From contig NZ_MAYU01000004.1 of the NCBI RefSeq assembly GCF_001685025.1, positions 1 to 43,862 on the forward strand: a DNA stretch of 43,862 nt. The letters run 5' to 3'. This document shows, one piece after another, positions 1-9,054 of this stretch. The notes under the pieces were generated by a model, which saw nothing but the letters and a program-made list of their open reading frames with translations, made no database searches and had not been told where the DNA came from. The first letter of the stretch is position 1; the number at the start of each line of letters is the position of its first letter. This DNA is from Bacillus sp. FJAT-27225 (GTDB lineage: Bacteria > Bacillota > Bacilli > Bacillales > Cytobacillaceae). A program made the position numbers and the translations under genes.

Positions 1-60
1 ATCATATTATTGTTTGTTGACGCTTGTTTGTTTAGTTTTCAAGGAACAATCTTTCAGAAC
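1..60 (-). promoter_or_regulatory. rRNA leader with box A-like antitermination region
   Basis: On the minus strand this stretch reads TTCCTTGAAAACTAAAC and continues toward the left edge. It matches the conserved leader found ahead of 16S genes (and in 16S-23S spacers) of Bacillus rRNA operons, which carries the box A-type antitermination signal. It lies directly downstream of tandem rRNA-type promoters. The 16S gene itself must lie outside the window to the left, which is inference. Confidence 0.7.
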
Positions 61-69
61 AACTATATC

Positions 70-98
70 AATATAGCATTCTGTCGTTTCTTTGTCAA
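70..98 (-). promoter_or_regulatory. rRNA promoter, proximal (P3 of three)
   Basis: Minus-strand TTGACA (-35, 93-98) and TATATT (-10, 70-75) are separated by exactly 17 bases. This is a near-consensus sigma-A promoter directed toward the left edge, immediately ahead of the rRNA leader. Confidence 0.85.
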
Positions 99-156
99 CA
101 ACTTTCTTTTATAAACTTGCTTTGTTAAGAAAGTTATTTTTCGAAACAACTTTTCT

Positions 157-185
157 AATATAACACCATTACGAATAGCTGTCAA
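157..185 (-). promoter_or_regulatory. rRNA promoter, middle (P2 of three)
   Basis: Minus-strand TTGACA (180-185) and TATATT (157-162) have a 17-base spacer. The two hexamers and the spacing are the same as in the proximal promoter 87 bases downstream, a tandem arrangement typical of Bacillus rrn operons. Confidence 0.85.
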
Positions 186-243
186 CAATCAATTTTCATA
201 AATGAAACTGAAAGTAAAAAACACTTTCCGCTGGTGTTTAACT

Positions 244-273
244 ATAATATCACCATAACCAATCTACCGTCAA
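244..273 (-). promoter_or_regulatory. rRNA promoter, distal (P1 of three)
   Basis: Minus-strand TTGACG (268-273) and TATTAT (244-249) have an 18-base spacer. It is weaker than the two downstream promoters but in series with them, so a third tandem rrn promoter is likely. Confidence 0.55.
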
Positions 274-321
274 CCAATATCCACTCCGGTCCCGCTGCCT
301 ATTTTTACCAATCTTTAAAAG

Positions 322-344
322 CAGACCTCTATTAAAGAGGCCTG
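322..344 (-). terminator. Terminator after decayed PTS locus
   Basis: A nine-pair stem (322-330 with 336-344, one G-U pair) has a five-base loop and a T-rich tail on the minus strand. It sits ten bases after the last in-register stop (354-356) of the decayed EIIA sequence and upstream of the rRNA promoters. Confidence 0.6.
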
Positions 345-353
345 TCATCTTGG

Positions 354-839
354 TTACTTTTTAAAACCAACAATTCCTTCTTCACCTTGTTGAGCGGAAC
401 CAAGCTTTTCTATTGAAATACTTTCCCCGTCCTGAAGATTAATAAAAACGATTGGAGTTATAACTGAGTTGCGTTACTTCTTATAAATTCAATATCAAAA
501 TTCAAAAGAGGCTGGCCTTTTTTGACAACAGCATTCTCTTCCACCAACGTTTCAAAACCTTGCCCCTTTAAATTTACAGTGTCAATTCCAACATTGATGA
601 GTATCTCTCTCCCAGCATCGGACAATATTCCGATTGCATGCTTTGTCGGAAATAGGTTAATGATTTTGCCATCAACAGGGGATACCACAAGACCTTCAGC
701 CGGTTCAATCGCAAAACCATCTCCCATCATCTTTCCCGCAACACTTGGTCTGGGACATCAGTTATCGGCTTTAGTTCTCCTTTTAATGGAGAAACGATTC
801 CGGTATCAACCAATTCATCACCATTCTCATCAGTGGAAC
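354..839 (-). pseudogene. PTS EIIA (glucose/beta-glucoside family) domain remnant, frameshifted
   Basis: Three frames on the minus strand together spell an EIIA-Glc-type domain. The first part contains VSPLKGELKPI...VPDQV. The second starts at 730 with [10 protein letters not shown] and carries the phosphorylation-site motif FPTKHAIGI and the GIDTVNLKG motif. The third resumes after about 463 with TPIVFINLQDGESISIE and ends at the TAA at 354-356. Frame changes lie near 728 (apparent one-base loss inside RE-MMGDG) and near 463. No EIIB or EIIC sequence is left. The family phosphorylates incoming sugars from HPr, but this copy cannot yield an intact protein. The N-terminal frame is continuous with antiterminator-like sequence upstream, so a deletion probably fused two neighbouring genes. 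Confidence 0.75.
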
Positions 840-1091
840 TTTCTCTTTTATTAAATTCAATCGCGAAAATGATATGCCTTTGCAAATCATCTTTAAGGAA
901 TGGCAGAAGATTAATATAGCTTTTTGTTCCTTTCCATTTTTTAAACAAATACTTTCTCTGCAAGCAAGGGGGTCAAGGAGCTCGTTGGCTTTACGATTAA
1001 AACCAATCCCTTTTCCAATTAGGACAACCTCTCAATAGTCCGGATCTTCTGCTATAAGTACATTGTTGTTAAGAATCTTGCCTATTGACAA
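840..1091 (-). pseudogene. LicT/SacY/BglG-family antiterminator remnant
   Basis: The minus-strand reading from about 1091 gives IGKILNNNV...VVLIGKGIGFNRKANELLD, which resembles the RNA-binding (CAT) domain at the N terminus of BglG/LicT/SacY antiterminators. It is interrupted by an in-frame TGA at 1032-1034. After a frame change, a short piece resembling a PRD helix (RHIIFAIEFNKRE) runs straight into EIIA sequence. Nearly all of both PRD domains and the EIIBC part are missing. Antiterminator followed by EII is the usual order of beta-glucoside operons, so the remnant fits deletion within such an operon. No ribosome binding site was found for the start. Confidence 0.6.
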
Positions 1092-1189
1092 GCTAGCCAC
1101 GGAGACTGCACCTGCTTTTCTACATTGTTAACTTAACTGTTAAAGACCCTTAAATAATAGTCAAATAACAAAGCCCGTAAAAAAGAAAA

Positions 1190-1212
1190 GGACCGGCTCA
1201 GAAGGCCGATCC
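1190..1212 (-). terminator. pbuG terminator
   Basis: An eight-pair GC-rich stem (1190-1197 with 1205-1212) is followed on the minus strand by a T-rich run. It begins ten bases after the stop of the pbuG-like gene. Confidence 0.85.
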
Positions 1213-1221
1213 TTTAAAGAA

Positions 1222-2553
1222 CTATTCGGTCAAGAATATAAAGTATAGAAGGAAAATAGCAAAGAACAAATACATAATCGGATGAATGTCTTTCCTTTTC
1301 CCGGCAACAAGCATTGTGATCGGATAGAAAATGAACCCAGCGGCAATCCCTGTTGCAATACTCGATGAAAGTGGCATAGTAATAATCGTTAAAAAGGAAG
1401 GAACAGCAATCTCAAAACGGTTCCAGTCTATTTTCCCTAAGTTTGAAACCATCAGCACCCCGACAATGACTAATGCTGGTGCAGTAACCGGTGATGTAAC
1501 GACAGAAAGCAGCGGGAAGAAAAATAACGATAAAATGAAACACGCTGCAGTAACGAGAGCCGCCAGCCCTGACCTTGCCCCAGCCGCAACTCCAGCTGTC
1601 GATTCAACATAGGATGTCGTTGTTGATGTCCCAAAGACTGAACCTACTAATGAAGCGACCGAATCCGCAAAAAGGGCCCGGCCAGCACGAGGCAGTTTGT
1701 TATCTTTCATTAATCCTGCCTGGTTTGCAACAGCTACCAAAGTTCCCGCGTTATCAAAGAAGTCCACAAATAGGAAAGTCAGGATAATACCGAGCATCGT
1801 AGAAGTGTAGAATGAAGCATCATTAAAGGATGAGAACAATGCGCCGAAGGTTGGTTCAATACTAGGTACCGCACCAACGACCGCTGTAGGCATTTTAATA
1901 AGGCCAAAAATAATACCAATAATAACCGTAATGACAATCCCATAAAAAACTGCTCCGTTAATTTTCCTGGTCATCATCATGACAGTAACCAATAAACCGA
2001 AAATAGCTAACAAGGTATTACCCGAGGTAAGATCCCCAAGCCCCACTAATGTTGCATCGTTATTTACAATAATCCCTGCATTTTTCAAACCAATAAAGGT
2101 TATAAACAAGCCAATTCCGGCCCCAACTGCATATTTTAATTCAACTGGTATAGCGTTAATCAGCTTCTCACGCCAGCCAGATAAAGTTAATAGAAGAAAA
2201 AACACACTTGAAATAAAAACCGCCGCCAAGGCATGCTGCCATGGTGCACCATGTCCAAGGACGACCGAATATGCAAAGAATGCGTTCAATCCCATACCAG
2301 GCGCCAATGCTATTGGATATTTTCCAATCAGCCCCATGATAATAGAGCCAACCGCAGCCGCCAGTGCTGTCGCTACGAAGACCGCCCCATGGTTCATGCG
2401 CATTGCTTCAGGCAAGCCATCCACATTGGCAAGCGTCAATGTCAGCGGGTTGACAATCAAGATATATGCCATTGCAAGAAAGGTCGTAATGCCGCCTACT
2501 ACTTCCCTGCGGTAGTTGGTGCCTAGTTCTTCAAACATGAAGTACTTTTTCAT
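1222..2553 (-). CDS. pbuG: Hypoxanthine/guanine permease (AzgA/NCS2-type)
   Basis: A 443-residue polytopic membrane protein of the AzgA-like purine permease family. It imports hypoxanthine and guanine by proton symport across the cytoplasmic membrane. It starts MKKYFMFEELGTNYRREVVGG, then shows about 12 hydrophobic segments. Family motifs include ALAPGMGLNAFFAY (around residue 85), the FVDFFDNAGTLVAVANQAG segment in the middle, and SVFGTSTTTSYVESTAG. The length equals B. subtilis PbuG (about 440). A guanine riboswitch with terminator lies in the leader, which supports the substrate class and means uptake is shut off when guanine is plentiful. It follows guaA on the same strand, separated by a strong terminator and its own promoter. 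Start ATG 2553 fits the family N terminus. Confidence 0.93.
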   Translation of the reverse strand: MKKYFMFEELGTNYRREVVGGITTFLAMAYILIVNPLTLTLANVDGLPEAMRMNHGAVFVATALAAAVGSIIMGLIGKYPIALAPGMGLNAFFAYSVVLGHGAPWQHALAAVFISSVFFLLLTLSGWREKLINAIPVELKYAVGAGIGLFITFIGLKNAGIIVNNDATLVGLGDLTSGNTLLAIFGLLVTVMMMTRKINGAVFYGIVITVIIGIIFGLIKMPTAVVGAVPSIEPTFGALFSSFNDASFYTSTMLGIILTFLFVDFFDNAGTLVAVANQAGLMKDNKLPRAGRALFADSVASLVGSVFGTSTTTSYVESTAGVAAGARSGLAALVTAACFILSLFFFPLLSVVTSPVTAPALVIVGVLMVSNLGKIDWNRFEIAVPSFLTIITMPLSSSIATGIAAGFIFYPITMLVAGKRKDIHPIMYLFFAIFLLYFIFLTE

Positions 2554-2610
2554 CCTAAAATCCCCCTATTTTTATTTTAGGCATAGTCTGCCCAGTTCAG
2601 ATACAAAAAA

Positions 2611-2637
2611 CGCCCCTGGCTTAAAACCGCCGGGACG
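2611..2637 (-). terminator. Expression-platform terminator of the pbuG riboswitch
   Basis: A GC-rich stem (2611-2620 with 2629-2637) is followed on the minus strand by six T residues. It sits between the guanine aptamer and pbuG and is the expected OFF structure when ligand is bound. Confidence 0.85.
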
Positions 2638-2685
2638 CTGACAAAGGCAAATATAAATGCAGCCTTAGGGGCAGCAACTTATAAT

Positions 2686-2757
2686 TACCTCGTAGTCAAG
2701 CTATTTACGGCAGCTTGGTAGAGACTTCCGGGCCATATCCCCGATTTTATACGAAGC
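2686..2757 (-). promoter_or_regulatory. Guanine riboswitch (purine class), pbuG leader
   Basis: The minus-strand aptamer has all purine-riboswitch landmarks. P1 is CTTCGTA paired with TACGAGG. The J1/2 and loop core is GATATGGCCCGGAAGT, followed by TCTACC, GCTGCCGTAAATAGC, and a J3/1 of GACTACGA. In J3/1 the base equivalent to position 74 is C, which by family knowledge selects guanine/hypoxanthine rather than adenine. A terminator hairpin follows, so binding should stop transcription of pbuG. Confidence 0.95.
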
Positions 2758-2787
2758 AAAACTATATAAAATAATCAGTACGTTGAC

Positions 2788-2817
2788 ATTTTATCAGCTA
2801 ACCCGCGTCGACGTCAA
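2788..2817 (-). promoter_or_regulatory. Promoter of the riboswitch-pbuG transcript
   Basis: Minus-strand TTGACG (2812-2817) and TAAAAT (2788-2793) have an 18-base spacer, about 30 bases ahead of the aptamer P1. Confidence 0.7.
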
Positions 2818-2823
2818 CAAAAA

Positions 2824-2863
2824 ATACGAACAATTTTTAATAAAAATTAAAAATTGTTCGTAT
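2824..2863 (-). terminator. guaA terminator (18-bp perfect hairpin)
   Basis: A perfect 18-base-pair stem (2824-2841 with 2846-2863) with a four-base loop lies directly after the guaA stop and is followed on the minus strand by a T run. It separates guaA from the pbuG promoter. Confidence 0.9.
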
Positions 2864-2868
2864 GAATC

Positions 2869-4422
2869 CTATTCCCATTCAATTGTTGCGGGTGGCTTGC
2901 TTGTGATATCGTAAACAACTCTGTTAACATGCGGCACTTCGTTAACTATCCGGGTTGAAATGGTTTCAAGGACATCCCAAGGGATTCTTGCCCAATCAGA
3001 GGTCATTCCATCGATACTTGTAACCGCACGAATGCCAATTGTGTAATCATAGGTTCTGGCATCCCCCATAACTCCGACACTGCGGATATTCGGAAGCACA
3101 GTAAAGTATTGCCAGATTTCCCGTTCCAAGCCGGCTTTTCTAACTTCCTCACGTAAAATCGCATCTGATTCACGTACAATTTCAAGCTTATCTTCGGTGA
3201 TTTCCCCAAGAACACGGATCCCAAGGCCCGGACCAGGGAATGGCTGCCTCCAAACGATTTCATCCGGGATACCCAGCTCTGTCCCAAGCGCGCGAACTTC
3301 ATCCTTAAAGAGGGTATTTAACGGCTCAATCAACTGGAACTGCATATCCTCAGGAAGTCCGCCCACGTTGTGGTGAGATTTGATTGTCTGGGCTGTTGCT
3401 GTCCCGCTTTCAATAATATCAGTATAAAGGGTGCCTTGAGCCAGATAGTCGATTCCTTCGAGTTTGCTGGCTTCATCATCAAAAACATAGATAAACTCGT
3501 TACCAATAATTTTTCGCTTCTGCTCCGGATCGGATACTCCCCGGAGCTTTTCCATAAAGCGGTCGCGGGCATCCACTTTAATGACATTCATTTGGAATCC
3601 ATCGGCAAATGTCTGTACGACCTGCTCGGCTTCTCCCTTGCGCAAAAGCCCATGGTCAACGAAAATGCATGTAAGTTGGTCGCCGATTGCCTTATGAATA
3701 AGCACTGCCACAACGGATGAATCAACGCCGCCACTAAGGGCGCATAATACCTTTTTATCCCCGACTGTCTGGCGTATTTTTTCCATCTCAAATTCAATGA
3801 AGTTCTCCATCGACCATGTCCCGCTGCAGCCGCAGATACCAATCACGAAATTTTTCAACAGCTCATTGCCATGTACTGAATGGCGTACTTCCGGATGGAA
3901 TTGGACTCCGTATAGCTTTCTGTCCTCATCGCTCATTGATGAAATTGGACAGGACGGACTGTCAGCATCCGCCGTAAAACCGGCAGGGACTTCTGTAACA
4001 AGGTCACCATGGCTCATCCAGACAACTTGGCTTTCAGGCAGTCCGCTAAACAGACGGCTCTCACGATTGACTGCGATAGCAGCCTTGCCATATTCACGGT
4101 TCTTCGCTTTTTCAACTTTGCCACCAAAATGAACAGCCATTAATTGCATACCATAGCATATGCCTAAAACCGGAAGGTCGAGATCAAAGATGCGTTCATC
4201 GCACCGGAAAGAATTCTCATCGTAAACACTATTCGGGCCTCCGGAAAGGATAATACCTTTTGGATTCATTGCTCTAATTTCTTCGGCTGTCAATGTATGG
4301 GGATGAAGCTCACTATATACGCCGAATTCCCTGATTCGCCTTGTGATGAGTTGATTATATTGGCTCCCGAAATCAAGAACTACAATCATTTCCTGGTCCA
4401 AATTTGCGCTATTCACATTCAC
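2869..4422 (-). CDS. guaA: GMP synthase (glutamine-hydrolysing)
   Basis: Converts XMP to GMP with glutamine and ATP, the last step of GMP synthesis in the cytosol. The N-terminal class I glutamine amidotransferase domain shows [18 protein letters not shown], the nucleophile motif LGICYGMQ and the catalytic His in FHPEV. The ATP-pyrophosphatase domain has [10 protein letters not shown], and the C-terminal dimerisation domain ends PPATIEWE. I prefer the GTG at 4422 (517 residues, near the usual 513): it has GAGGTGG eight bases upstream, whereas a longer frame from 4470 lacks a ribosome site and begins only about 20 bases past the leader terminator. A guanine riboswitch lies upstream, so the gene is repressed by the product's base. 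Confidence 0.96.
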   Translation of the reverse strand: MNVNSANLDQEMIVVLDFGSQYNQLITRRIREFGVYSELHPHTLTAEEIRAMNPKGIILSGGPNSVYDENSFRCDERIFDLDLPVLGICYGMQLMAVHFGGKVEKAKNREYGKAAIAVNRESRLFSGLPESQVVWMSHGDLVTEVPAGFTADADSPSCPISSMSDEDRKLYGVQFHPEVRHSVHGNELLKNFVIGICGCSGTWSMENFIEFEMEKIRQTVGDKKVLCALSGGVDSSVVAVLIHKAIGDQLTCIFVDHGLLRKGEAEQVVQTFADGFQMNVIKVDARDRFMEKLRGVSDPEQKRKIIGNEFIYVFDDEASKLEGIDYLAQGTLYTDIIESGTATAQTIKSHHNVGGLPEDMQFQLIEPLNTLFKDEVRALGTELGIPDEIVWRQPFPGPGLGIRVLGEITEDKLEIVRESDAILREEVRKAGLEREIWQYFTVLPNIRSVGVMGDARTYDYTIGIRAVTSIDGMTSDWARIPWDVLETISTRIVNEVPHVNRVVYDITSKPPATIEWE

Positions 4423-4489
4423 TTTATCCACCTCAACTTTAGTATGTACACAAAAACAGGCAGAACACACCCTGATTAACTATAAAAAA

Positions 4490-4538
4490 ACCGGAACCCT
4501 GTCCCTCTTTAAAAAGAAAAAGAAGGCAGAATTCCGGT
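4490..4538 (-). terminator. Expression-platform terminator of the guaA riboswitch
   Basis: Arms ACCGGAA and TTCCGGT close a long hairpin on the minus strand, with further pairing inside (CTGCC with GGACAG). Seven T residues follow. It is placed between the guanine aptamer and guaA. Confidence 0.85.
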
Positions 4539-4565
4539 CACCGGTAACAGGACATGAAATTACTG

Positions 4566-4636
4566 CCTTCATAGTCAGGCCATTTACGGCGGCCCGGTAG
4601 AGACTTTCGATCCATATTATCGAGGATATATGAAGG
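4566..4636 (-). promoter_or_regulatory. Guanine riboswitch (purine class), guaA leader
   Basis: The minus strand reads P1 CCTTCATA paired perfectly with TATGAAGG, then AATATGGATCGAAAGT, TCTACCGGGCC, CCGTAAATGGCC and J3/1 GACTATGA. The specificity base is C, so guanine-type. Together with the downstream terminator it should switch off guaA when guanine is abundant. Confidence 0.95.
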
Positions 4637-4662
4637 TTCGTACGGATTCAATTATCTATACT

Positions 4663-4691
4663 ATTCTAGCTACCCTTATTCATTGGGTCAA
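4663..4691 (-). promoter_or_regulatory. Promoter of the riboswitch-guaA transcript
   Basis: Minus-strand TTGACC (4686-4691) and TAGAAT (4663-4668) have a 17-base spacer. The -35 overlaps the stop codon of the upstream transglutaminase gene (4688-4690), so guaA has its own promoter packed against that gene. Confidence 0.75.
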
Positions 4692-6895
4692 GAGATAGTT
4701 TTTTTAATTAAATTTTCCCACAATTGCTTCGTTTCCTCCCATGTTCCTTCCGGTATTTCCCGCTTGTATAAGTATTGTTCATAATACGCTGTCAGTTTGC
4801 CCATTTCCCTTGAAGAAAAGAAGCTGTCGATATAACCGGCATAGTTCCTAAGAGTCTGTCCTTCCTTCCTCTTAAGCCCATATCTTCCCAGCTGCCTAAG
4901 CAGAGCCAGGTAAGCCTTTGAAAACTGGTCATCTTTATTTCCGAACTTAAATCGGTAAACAAGATAGTAAGGAAGCCATTTGTTCCGTTTGTTATAAATA
5001 TACAGGGCTGCTGCTGCTATTACCAGTAAACCCGCCGCAATCCATTTCCACTGATTCTCGACGAACGTCCTCGCTTCCTCTAATGGACTAGCAACACTGC
5101 TTCGTTGCTGGGCAATGGGATCATTTTCCTCCAGTCGGTCCAACTGATTATTCGGGTTGGTTTGATTAGGAGTTGGAGTAGAATCCGGAGTAGTCCCCGG
5201 CTGATTGGCATCAGTACTCCTGTCAATCTGGATGCTGTTTGAAAATCCTTTCGTAGGCTCGAGTGGAATCCAGCCTAGGTTCGGTAGATATACCTCAACC
5301 CATGAGTGCGCATTGTTATTTGTTATTTCAAACATGCGTCCTTGTTTATCAAACGTCTTTATTTCCCCCTCTGTATACCCCTTCACCCAGCGTGCAGGGA
5401 TGCCTATGCTCCTTAACATCACAGTCATTGAGGTTGAGAAGTTATCGCAATATCCTTTCTTAGTCTCAAACAAAAACTGATCCACATAATCCTGTTCCTT
5501 GCCGGGAACAGCTACGTCTTTTTGATCATAAGTAAATCCATTGCTGTCAAAATAGTTCTCAATCAATTTTGCCTGGTCATACCAATTGTCTGCCTTTCCG
5601 GCAATGCTCTGGGCAAGCTCCCTCACTCTTTCAGGAAGCGAGTCGGGAAGCTGGGTATAGCGCTCCAGAAATGCAGGGCTAAGCCCTTTGCTATCGGAAC
5701 TATCTGCCTGCCTCAAATCTTCCATCTTAAAGGCGGGGATATCGTAGGTAAAAGAGAAATTATCCAGCAGCAACGGCCGTCCTTGATCCATAGAAAGAAT
5801 TTTCTCAGAGACCGGATCCATTGCATAGGTCACACCGGGATCGGTGTGAATTTGCTTAACCGTCGCGGGATATGCAATATGAGGATACTTTAAATACATG
5901 AATACATCGGCTTTTTCTTCTTCTTTTTTCACAGTGTCAGGGTATCCTTCCAATGGGACGGCTTCCTCTTGTGTAAACTCATGGGAATCAGCTCCACTGT
6001 CTGAAAGAACCCACCCTTTGCCAGTATAGACATCTTTTGATTCAACTTTCCAATAATGCCTGCTTTCAGCCTTTGCCCTAAACACGATTGTGTCGTCAGG
6101 CAAGAATGGTCCGCCAAGCCTGGAATCGTTCGTTCCATAACCAATTCGGGAAACTCCTCCAGAGCCATCTCCGCTATCGGGGTTAAATGATTTCAAGAAC
6201 GGGACGGGATCAGGCCAAATCGGCTCCGCTTTTGGTGCTGCGTATCCGACTGCTGTACTGAAGAAAATCATGACTGCGAGCGGTACCATCCATTTCCGGG
6301 CAAGAGAAGAGCCCCCGCCAAGCTTCCCCTCAGCCAAAAGGCGGGAATATGTGAGAATCCCCATTACCAGAAAGCCCGCGGCAACTATCCTGACTATTGC
6401 TCCATCTCCCTTGAAATTCGTAAACGTATCAAGTACCGTAATATAAATGACTGTCATCAAGAAAAAAACAAAAATCCGGCGTTTGTTCAGGAGCCAGTAC
6501 TGGATAAGATACACCATCAGCCAAAGGAGAAGGAAGAACATCAATGTCCTGAAGCTGTTGGAAAGCTGTTGAAAATCCCGGCTCATGATTAAGCCTAGGT
6601 TCATTTTTATATCAGTAAAAAACTGCCCCCACCATTCAAACTTAAAAAAACCTCCTGCAAAATAAAACCTGTAGATGGCATAGCACATGTAAAATATTTT
6701 GATAAAGAATTGCATCGACCCAGGAAGTTTGAATAAGGGCCCGGCAAACGATAGGAGCAGAAAGATTAAAAAGACTTCAATTTGTTCGGTGTCAGTCAAC
6801 TCCTGGACAGGCCTTAGCCACTCCCAAATAAGCAGAAAACCAAGTCCATAAAGAATCATCGTTGTTAAGTCCCTGGCTGGTGCATTTGTGTTCAT
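4688..6895 (-). CDS. yebA: Membrane transglutaminase-like protein (YebA family)
   Basis: A 735-residue membrane protein with a cluster of hydrophobic segments in residues 10-215, an extracytoplasmic region, a transglutaminase/protease-like core at about 440-550, and a late membrane segment near 610-630. The likely catalytic set is C483 in KKGYCDNFST, H530 in NNNAHSWVEVY and an acidic residue at GWIPLEPTKG. A Pro/Thr/Asn-rich linker (about 560-600) separates core and last helix. It is the third gene of a MoxR - DUF58 - transglutaminase operon and overlaps the DUF58 gene by four bases (ATGA). Such triads are widespread, but their substrate in Bacillus is unknown; a role in assembling or modifying an envelope protein complex is inference. 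Confidence 0.85.
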   Translation of the reverse strand: MNTNAPARDLTTMILYGLGFLLIWEWLRPVQELTDTEQIEVFLIFLLLSFAGPLFKLPGSMQFFIKIFYMCYAIYRFYFAGGFFKFEWWGQFFTDIKMNLGLIMSRDFQQLSNSFRTLMFFLLLWLMVYLIQYWLLNKRRIFVFFLMTVIYITVLDTFTNFKGDGAIVRIVAAGFLVMGILTYSRLLAEGKLGGGSSLARKWMVPLAVMIFFSTAVGYAAPKAEPIWPDPVPFLKSFNPDSGDGSGGVSRIGYGTNDSRLGGPFLPDDTIVFRAKAESRHYWKVESKDVYTGKGWVLSDSGADSHEFTQEEAVPLEGYPDTVKKEEEKADVFMYLKYPHIAYPATVKQIHTDPGVTYAMDPVSEKILSMDQGRPLLLDNFSFTYDIPAFKMEDLRQADSSDSKGLSPAFLERYTQLPDSLPERVRELAQSIAGKADNWYDQAKLIENYFDSNGFTYDQKDVAVPGKEQDYVDQFLFETKKGYCDNFSTSMTVMLRSIGIPARWVKGYTEGEIKTFDKQGRMFEITNNNAHSWVEVYLPNLGWIPLEPTKGFSNSIQIDRSTDANQPGTTPDSTPTPNQTNPNNQLDRLEENDPIAQQRSSVASPLEEARTFVENQWKWIAAGLLVIAAAALYIYNKRNKWLPYYLVYRFKFGNKDDQFSKAYLALLRQLGRYGLKRKEGQTLRNYAGYIDSFFSSREMGKLTAYYEQYLYKREIPEGTWEETKQLWENLIKKTIS

Positions 6896-8097
6896 CGCAG
6901 GCTCACCTCCGAGAAGGCTGATTCAAATTGATGCTCATGGACCATGATCACCCTTACCCCACGTGCGTTCGCCATTGATTTTAGGGAAAGTTCTTCATTG
7001 GTTGGCGACTCTTTTTCACTTTTTATAAGAAAAATAGTAACCGTTCCTTTCCTTTGTCCAATAAAACTTGCCCGTTCAATGAGTGCTTTAGAAAGAGTTG
7101 ATGTCACGATCTTCATTGTTACATTCTGTCCGGCATAAAACATTTCGGCCTCAAGCACTTTATCAATGGGTACACTGCATACCGGCTGAATTTTGGCTAG
7201 ATGATAAAAAATTTGCTGCAGATGGGCTTCTCCTCCCCGAATCGGAAAGGATGCACGCTCTTTACTCACCGTAAGGAGGCCAGCCTGTGCCCCTTTTTTC
7301 AAAATTGCTCTAGTAATGGATGCAGAAAATGATACAATTCCTTCAAACCGGTTATCCGGTGCACAATCCATGACAATCATGACATCGTGTGATTGCCGTT
7401 GCTCAAATTCCTTCGTCATAATATCATTGCGCTTTGCACTTGCCTTCCAGTTAATCCATGAAAAACGGTCACCAGGCTGATAATCACGGACACCGATTGC
7501 CATCGTTGTATCCCGCTGGACTCTTTCCCTTGAGGCCGTCATACCCTGATCGTAATGATTTTCAAACGGACGATAAATCATTTCTGTATAAGAAGGGTAT
7601 ACAATAATTTTACTTTCGGACTCAATAGTCCGCTCCTTTTCAATCATTCCCAGCAGGTCGCCCGTTTTGAGTTTAAATGACTGAAAAAAATGTTCTCCAC
7701 GAGGCAAATCCTCGATCGAGTATTCAAACATAATTTCTTTTTGGAACCCGGGAAACAACAAGGCTTTTTTTGAAGGAATTCTTAACGATTCACTTACCTG
7801 TTCCTCGGCCAGCAGATAAAATAATGGGAAGGAATTGGCTCGCTTCAGGATAGTCCGAACCGTCAACGGTTCACCAGCATTGTACTCGTGCTTTGGCAAA
7901 TGCCGCTCAATTTCAATCTCCATGACCGGATAAAAAGAAACAGCCAAAGAATAGATGGCAAATGGCAGAAAACTATAGAATAGAAACCAGCTGACAAATC
8001 CGCCCTGAAACATCGCGTAACAAAAAGCCAAAATGAGTAGAAAGACTAGGATGGCAAATTTCCAAGTTTGTTTTATAGATGCCAGCTTTCCCTTCAT
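6892..8097 (-). CDS. yeaD: DUF58 family protein (YeaD)
   Basis: A 401-residue protein with two hydrophobic segments in the first 55 residues, then a cytoplasmic or surface beta-rich part and a von Willebrand A-like fold. The DUF58 signature is clear: DYQPGDRFSWINWKASAKR near residue 205, followed by the MTKEFEQRQ segment and VMIVMDCAPD. It is translationally coupled to its neighbours: it starts one base before the stop of the MoxR ATPase gene and its stop overlaps the transglutaminase start. By family knowledge it works as a partner of MoxR ATPases. No more specific role can be read from the sequence. Confidence 0.85.
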   Translation of the reverse strand: MKGKLASIKQTWKFAILVFLLILAFCYAMFQGGFVSWFLFYSFLPFAIYSLAVSFYPVMEIEIERHLPKHEYNAGEPLTVRTILKRANSFPLFYLLAEEQVSESLRIPSKKALLFPGFQKEIMFEYSIEDLPRGEHFFQSFKLKTGDLLGMIEKERTIESESKIIVYPSYTEMIYRPFENHYDQGMTASRERVQRDTTMAIGVRDYQPGDRFSWINWKASAKRNDIMTKEFEQRQSHDVMIVMDCAPDNRFEGIVSFSASITRAILKKGAQAGLLTVSKERASFPIRGGEAHLQQIFYHLAKIQPVCSVPIDKVLEAEMFYAGQNVTMKIVTSTLSKALIERASFIGQRKGTVTIFLIKSEKESPTNEELSLKSMANARGVRVIMVHEHQFESAFSEVSLR

Positions 8098-9054
8098 TTA
8101 TTTCACAAGCCTTTGAACCGGAACCGGCACCCTTGCGACAATCCGGTTAATAATTTCTTCTGCTGTAATCCCTTCGAATTTAGCTTCAGATTTCAATATC
8201 AACCGGTGGGACAGTACAAATGGTGCGAGATATTGTACATCATCCGGAAGTACATAATCGCGTCCAGAGACGAAGGCATAAGCCTGTGCTGCTTTCATCA
8301 AACCTATTGACCCGCGGGGGCTGGCACCAAGGTAGACATTTTCGTGGATCCTTGTCCTGTTTGAAATATCCACTATGTAACGTTTGACCGTTTCATCAAC
8401 AAACACATTTTTAATTTCCTTTTGGAGATCTCTTAACTCTTCCAGGCTAACTACTGGCTCAAGCTCATCAATTGGCGGGGTGTTTTGAGCCCGATTCAGT
8501 ACCTCCATTTCTTCATTGATTTCAGGATAGCCCATTTTCATTTTAAGAAGGAAACGATCGAGCTGTGCTTCAGGCAGTGGGTAGGTTCCCTCATATTCAA
8601 TTGGATTCTGTGTAGCCATAACAAAAAAGGGCTTTTCAAGTCGATGTGTGACCCCGTCAATCGTCACACTTTGTTCCTCCATTGCTTCAAGCAGGGCAGA
8701 TTGGGTTTTCGGAGATGTCCGGTTTATTTCGTCTGCAAGAATGATATTTCCCATAATCGGTCCGGGGAGGAATTGAAATTCCATCTCCTTTGGATTATAA
8801 ATAGAAATCCCAGTTACATCAGAAGGAAGCAGGTCGGGGGTGAATTGAATCCTTCTAAATGACGCACCAACTGATTTCGCAAGCGAGCGGACCATCATTG
8901 TTTTCCCTACTCCAGGAACATCTTCCAGCAATACATGCCCTTCAGCAAGAAGCGCTACCAAGCTGAGTTCAGCTACCTTCCGCTTGCCAGTCATAACTTT
9001 CTCGATATTTAATAAAATTTTGTTAATATTAAGATTCATTGTTTCATGCAGCAT
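8098..9054 (-). CDS. yeaC: MoxR-family AAA+ ATPase (YeaC)
   Basis: A 318-residue AAA+ chaperone-like ATPase. Walker A is EDVPGVGKTMMVRSLA, Walker B is IILADEINRTSPKTQSALLEAMEE, sensor 1 is FFVMATQNPIEYEGTYPLPEAQLDRF, and a sensor 2-type region follows near SPRGSIGLMKAAQAYA. I chose ATG 9054, which has GGGAGG six bases upstream; the longer frame from 9156 adds 34 unlikely residues without a ribosome site. It is the first gene of the yeaC-yeaD-yebA operon, the classic MoxR-DUF58-transglutaminase set. MoxR ATPases help assemble or insert metal cofactors into partner proteins; the partner here is unknown. Confidence 0.9.
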   Translation of the reverse strand: MLHETMNLNINKILLNIEKVMTGKRKVAELSLVALLAEGHVLLEDVPGVGKTMMVRSLAKSVGASFRRIQFTPDLLPSDVTGISIYNPKEMEFQFLPGPIMGNIILADEINRTSPKTQSALLEAMEEQSVTIDGVTHRLEKPFFVMATQNPIEYEGTYPLPEAQLDRFLLKMKMGYPEINEEMEVLNRAQNTPPIDELEPVVSLEELRDLQKEIKNVFVDETVKRYIVDISNRTRIHENVYLGASPRGSIGLMKAAQAYAFVSGRDYVLPDDVQYLAPFVLSHRLILKSEAKFEGITAEEIINRIVARVPVPVQRLVK

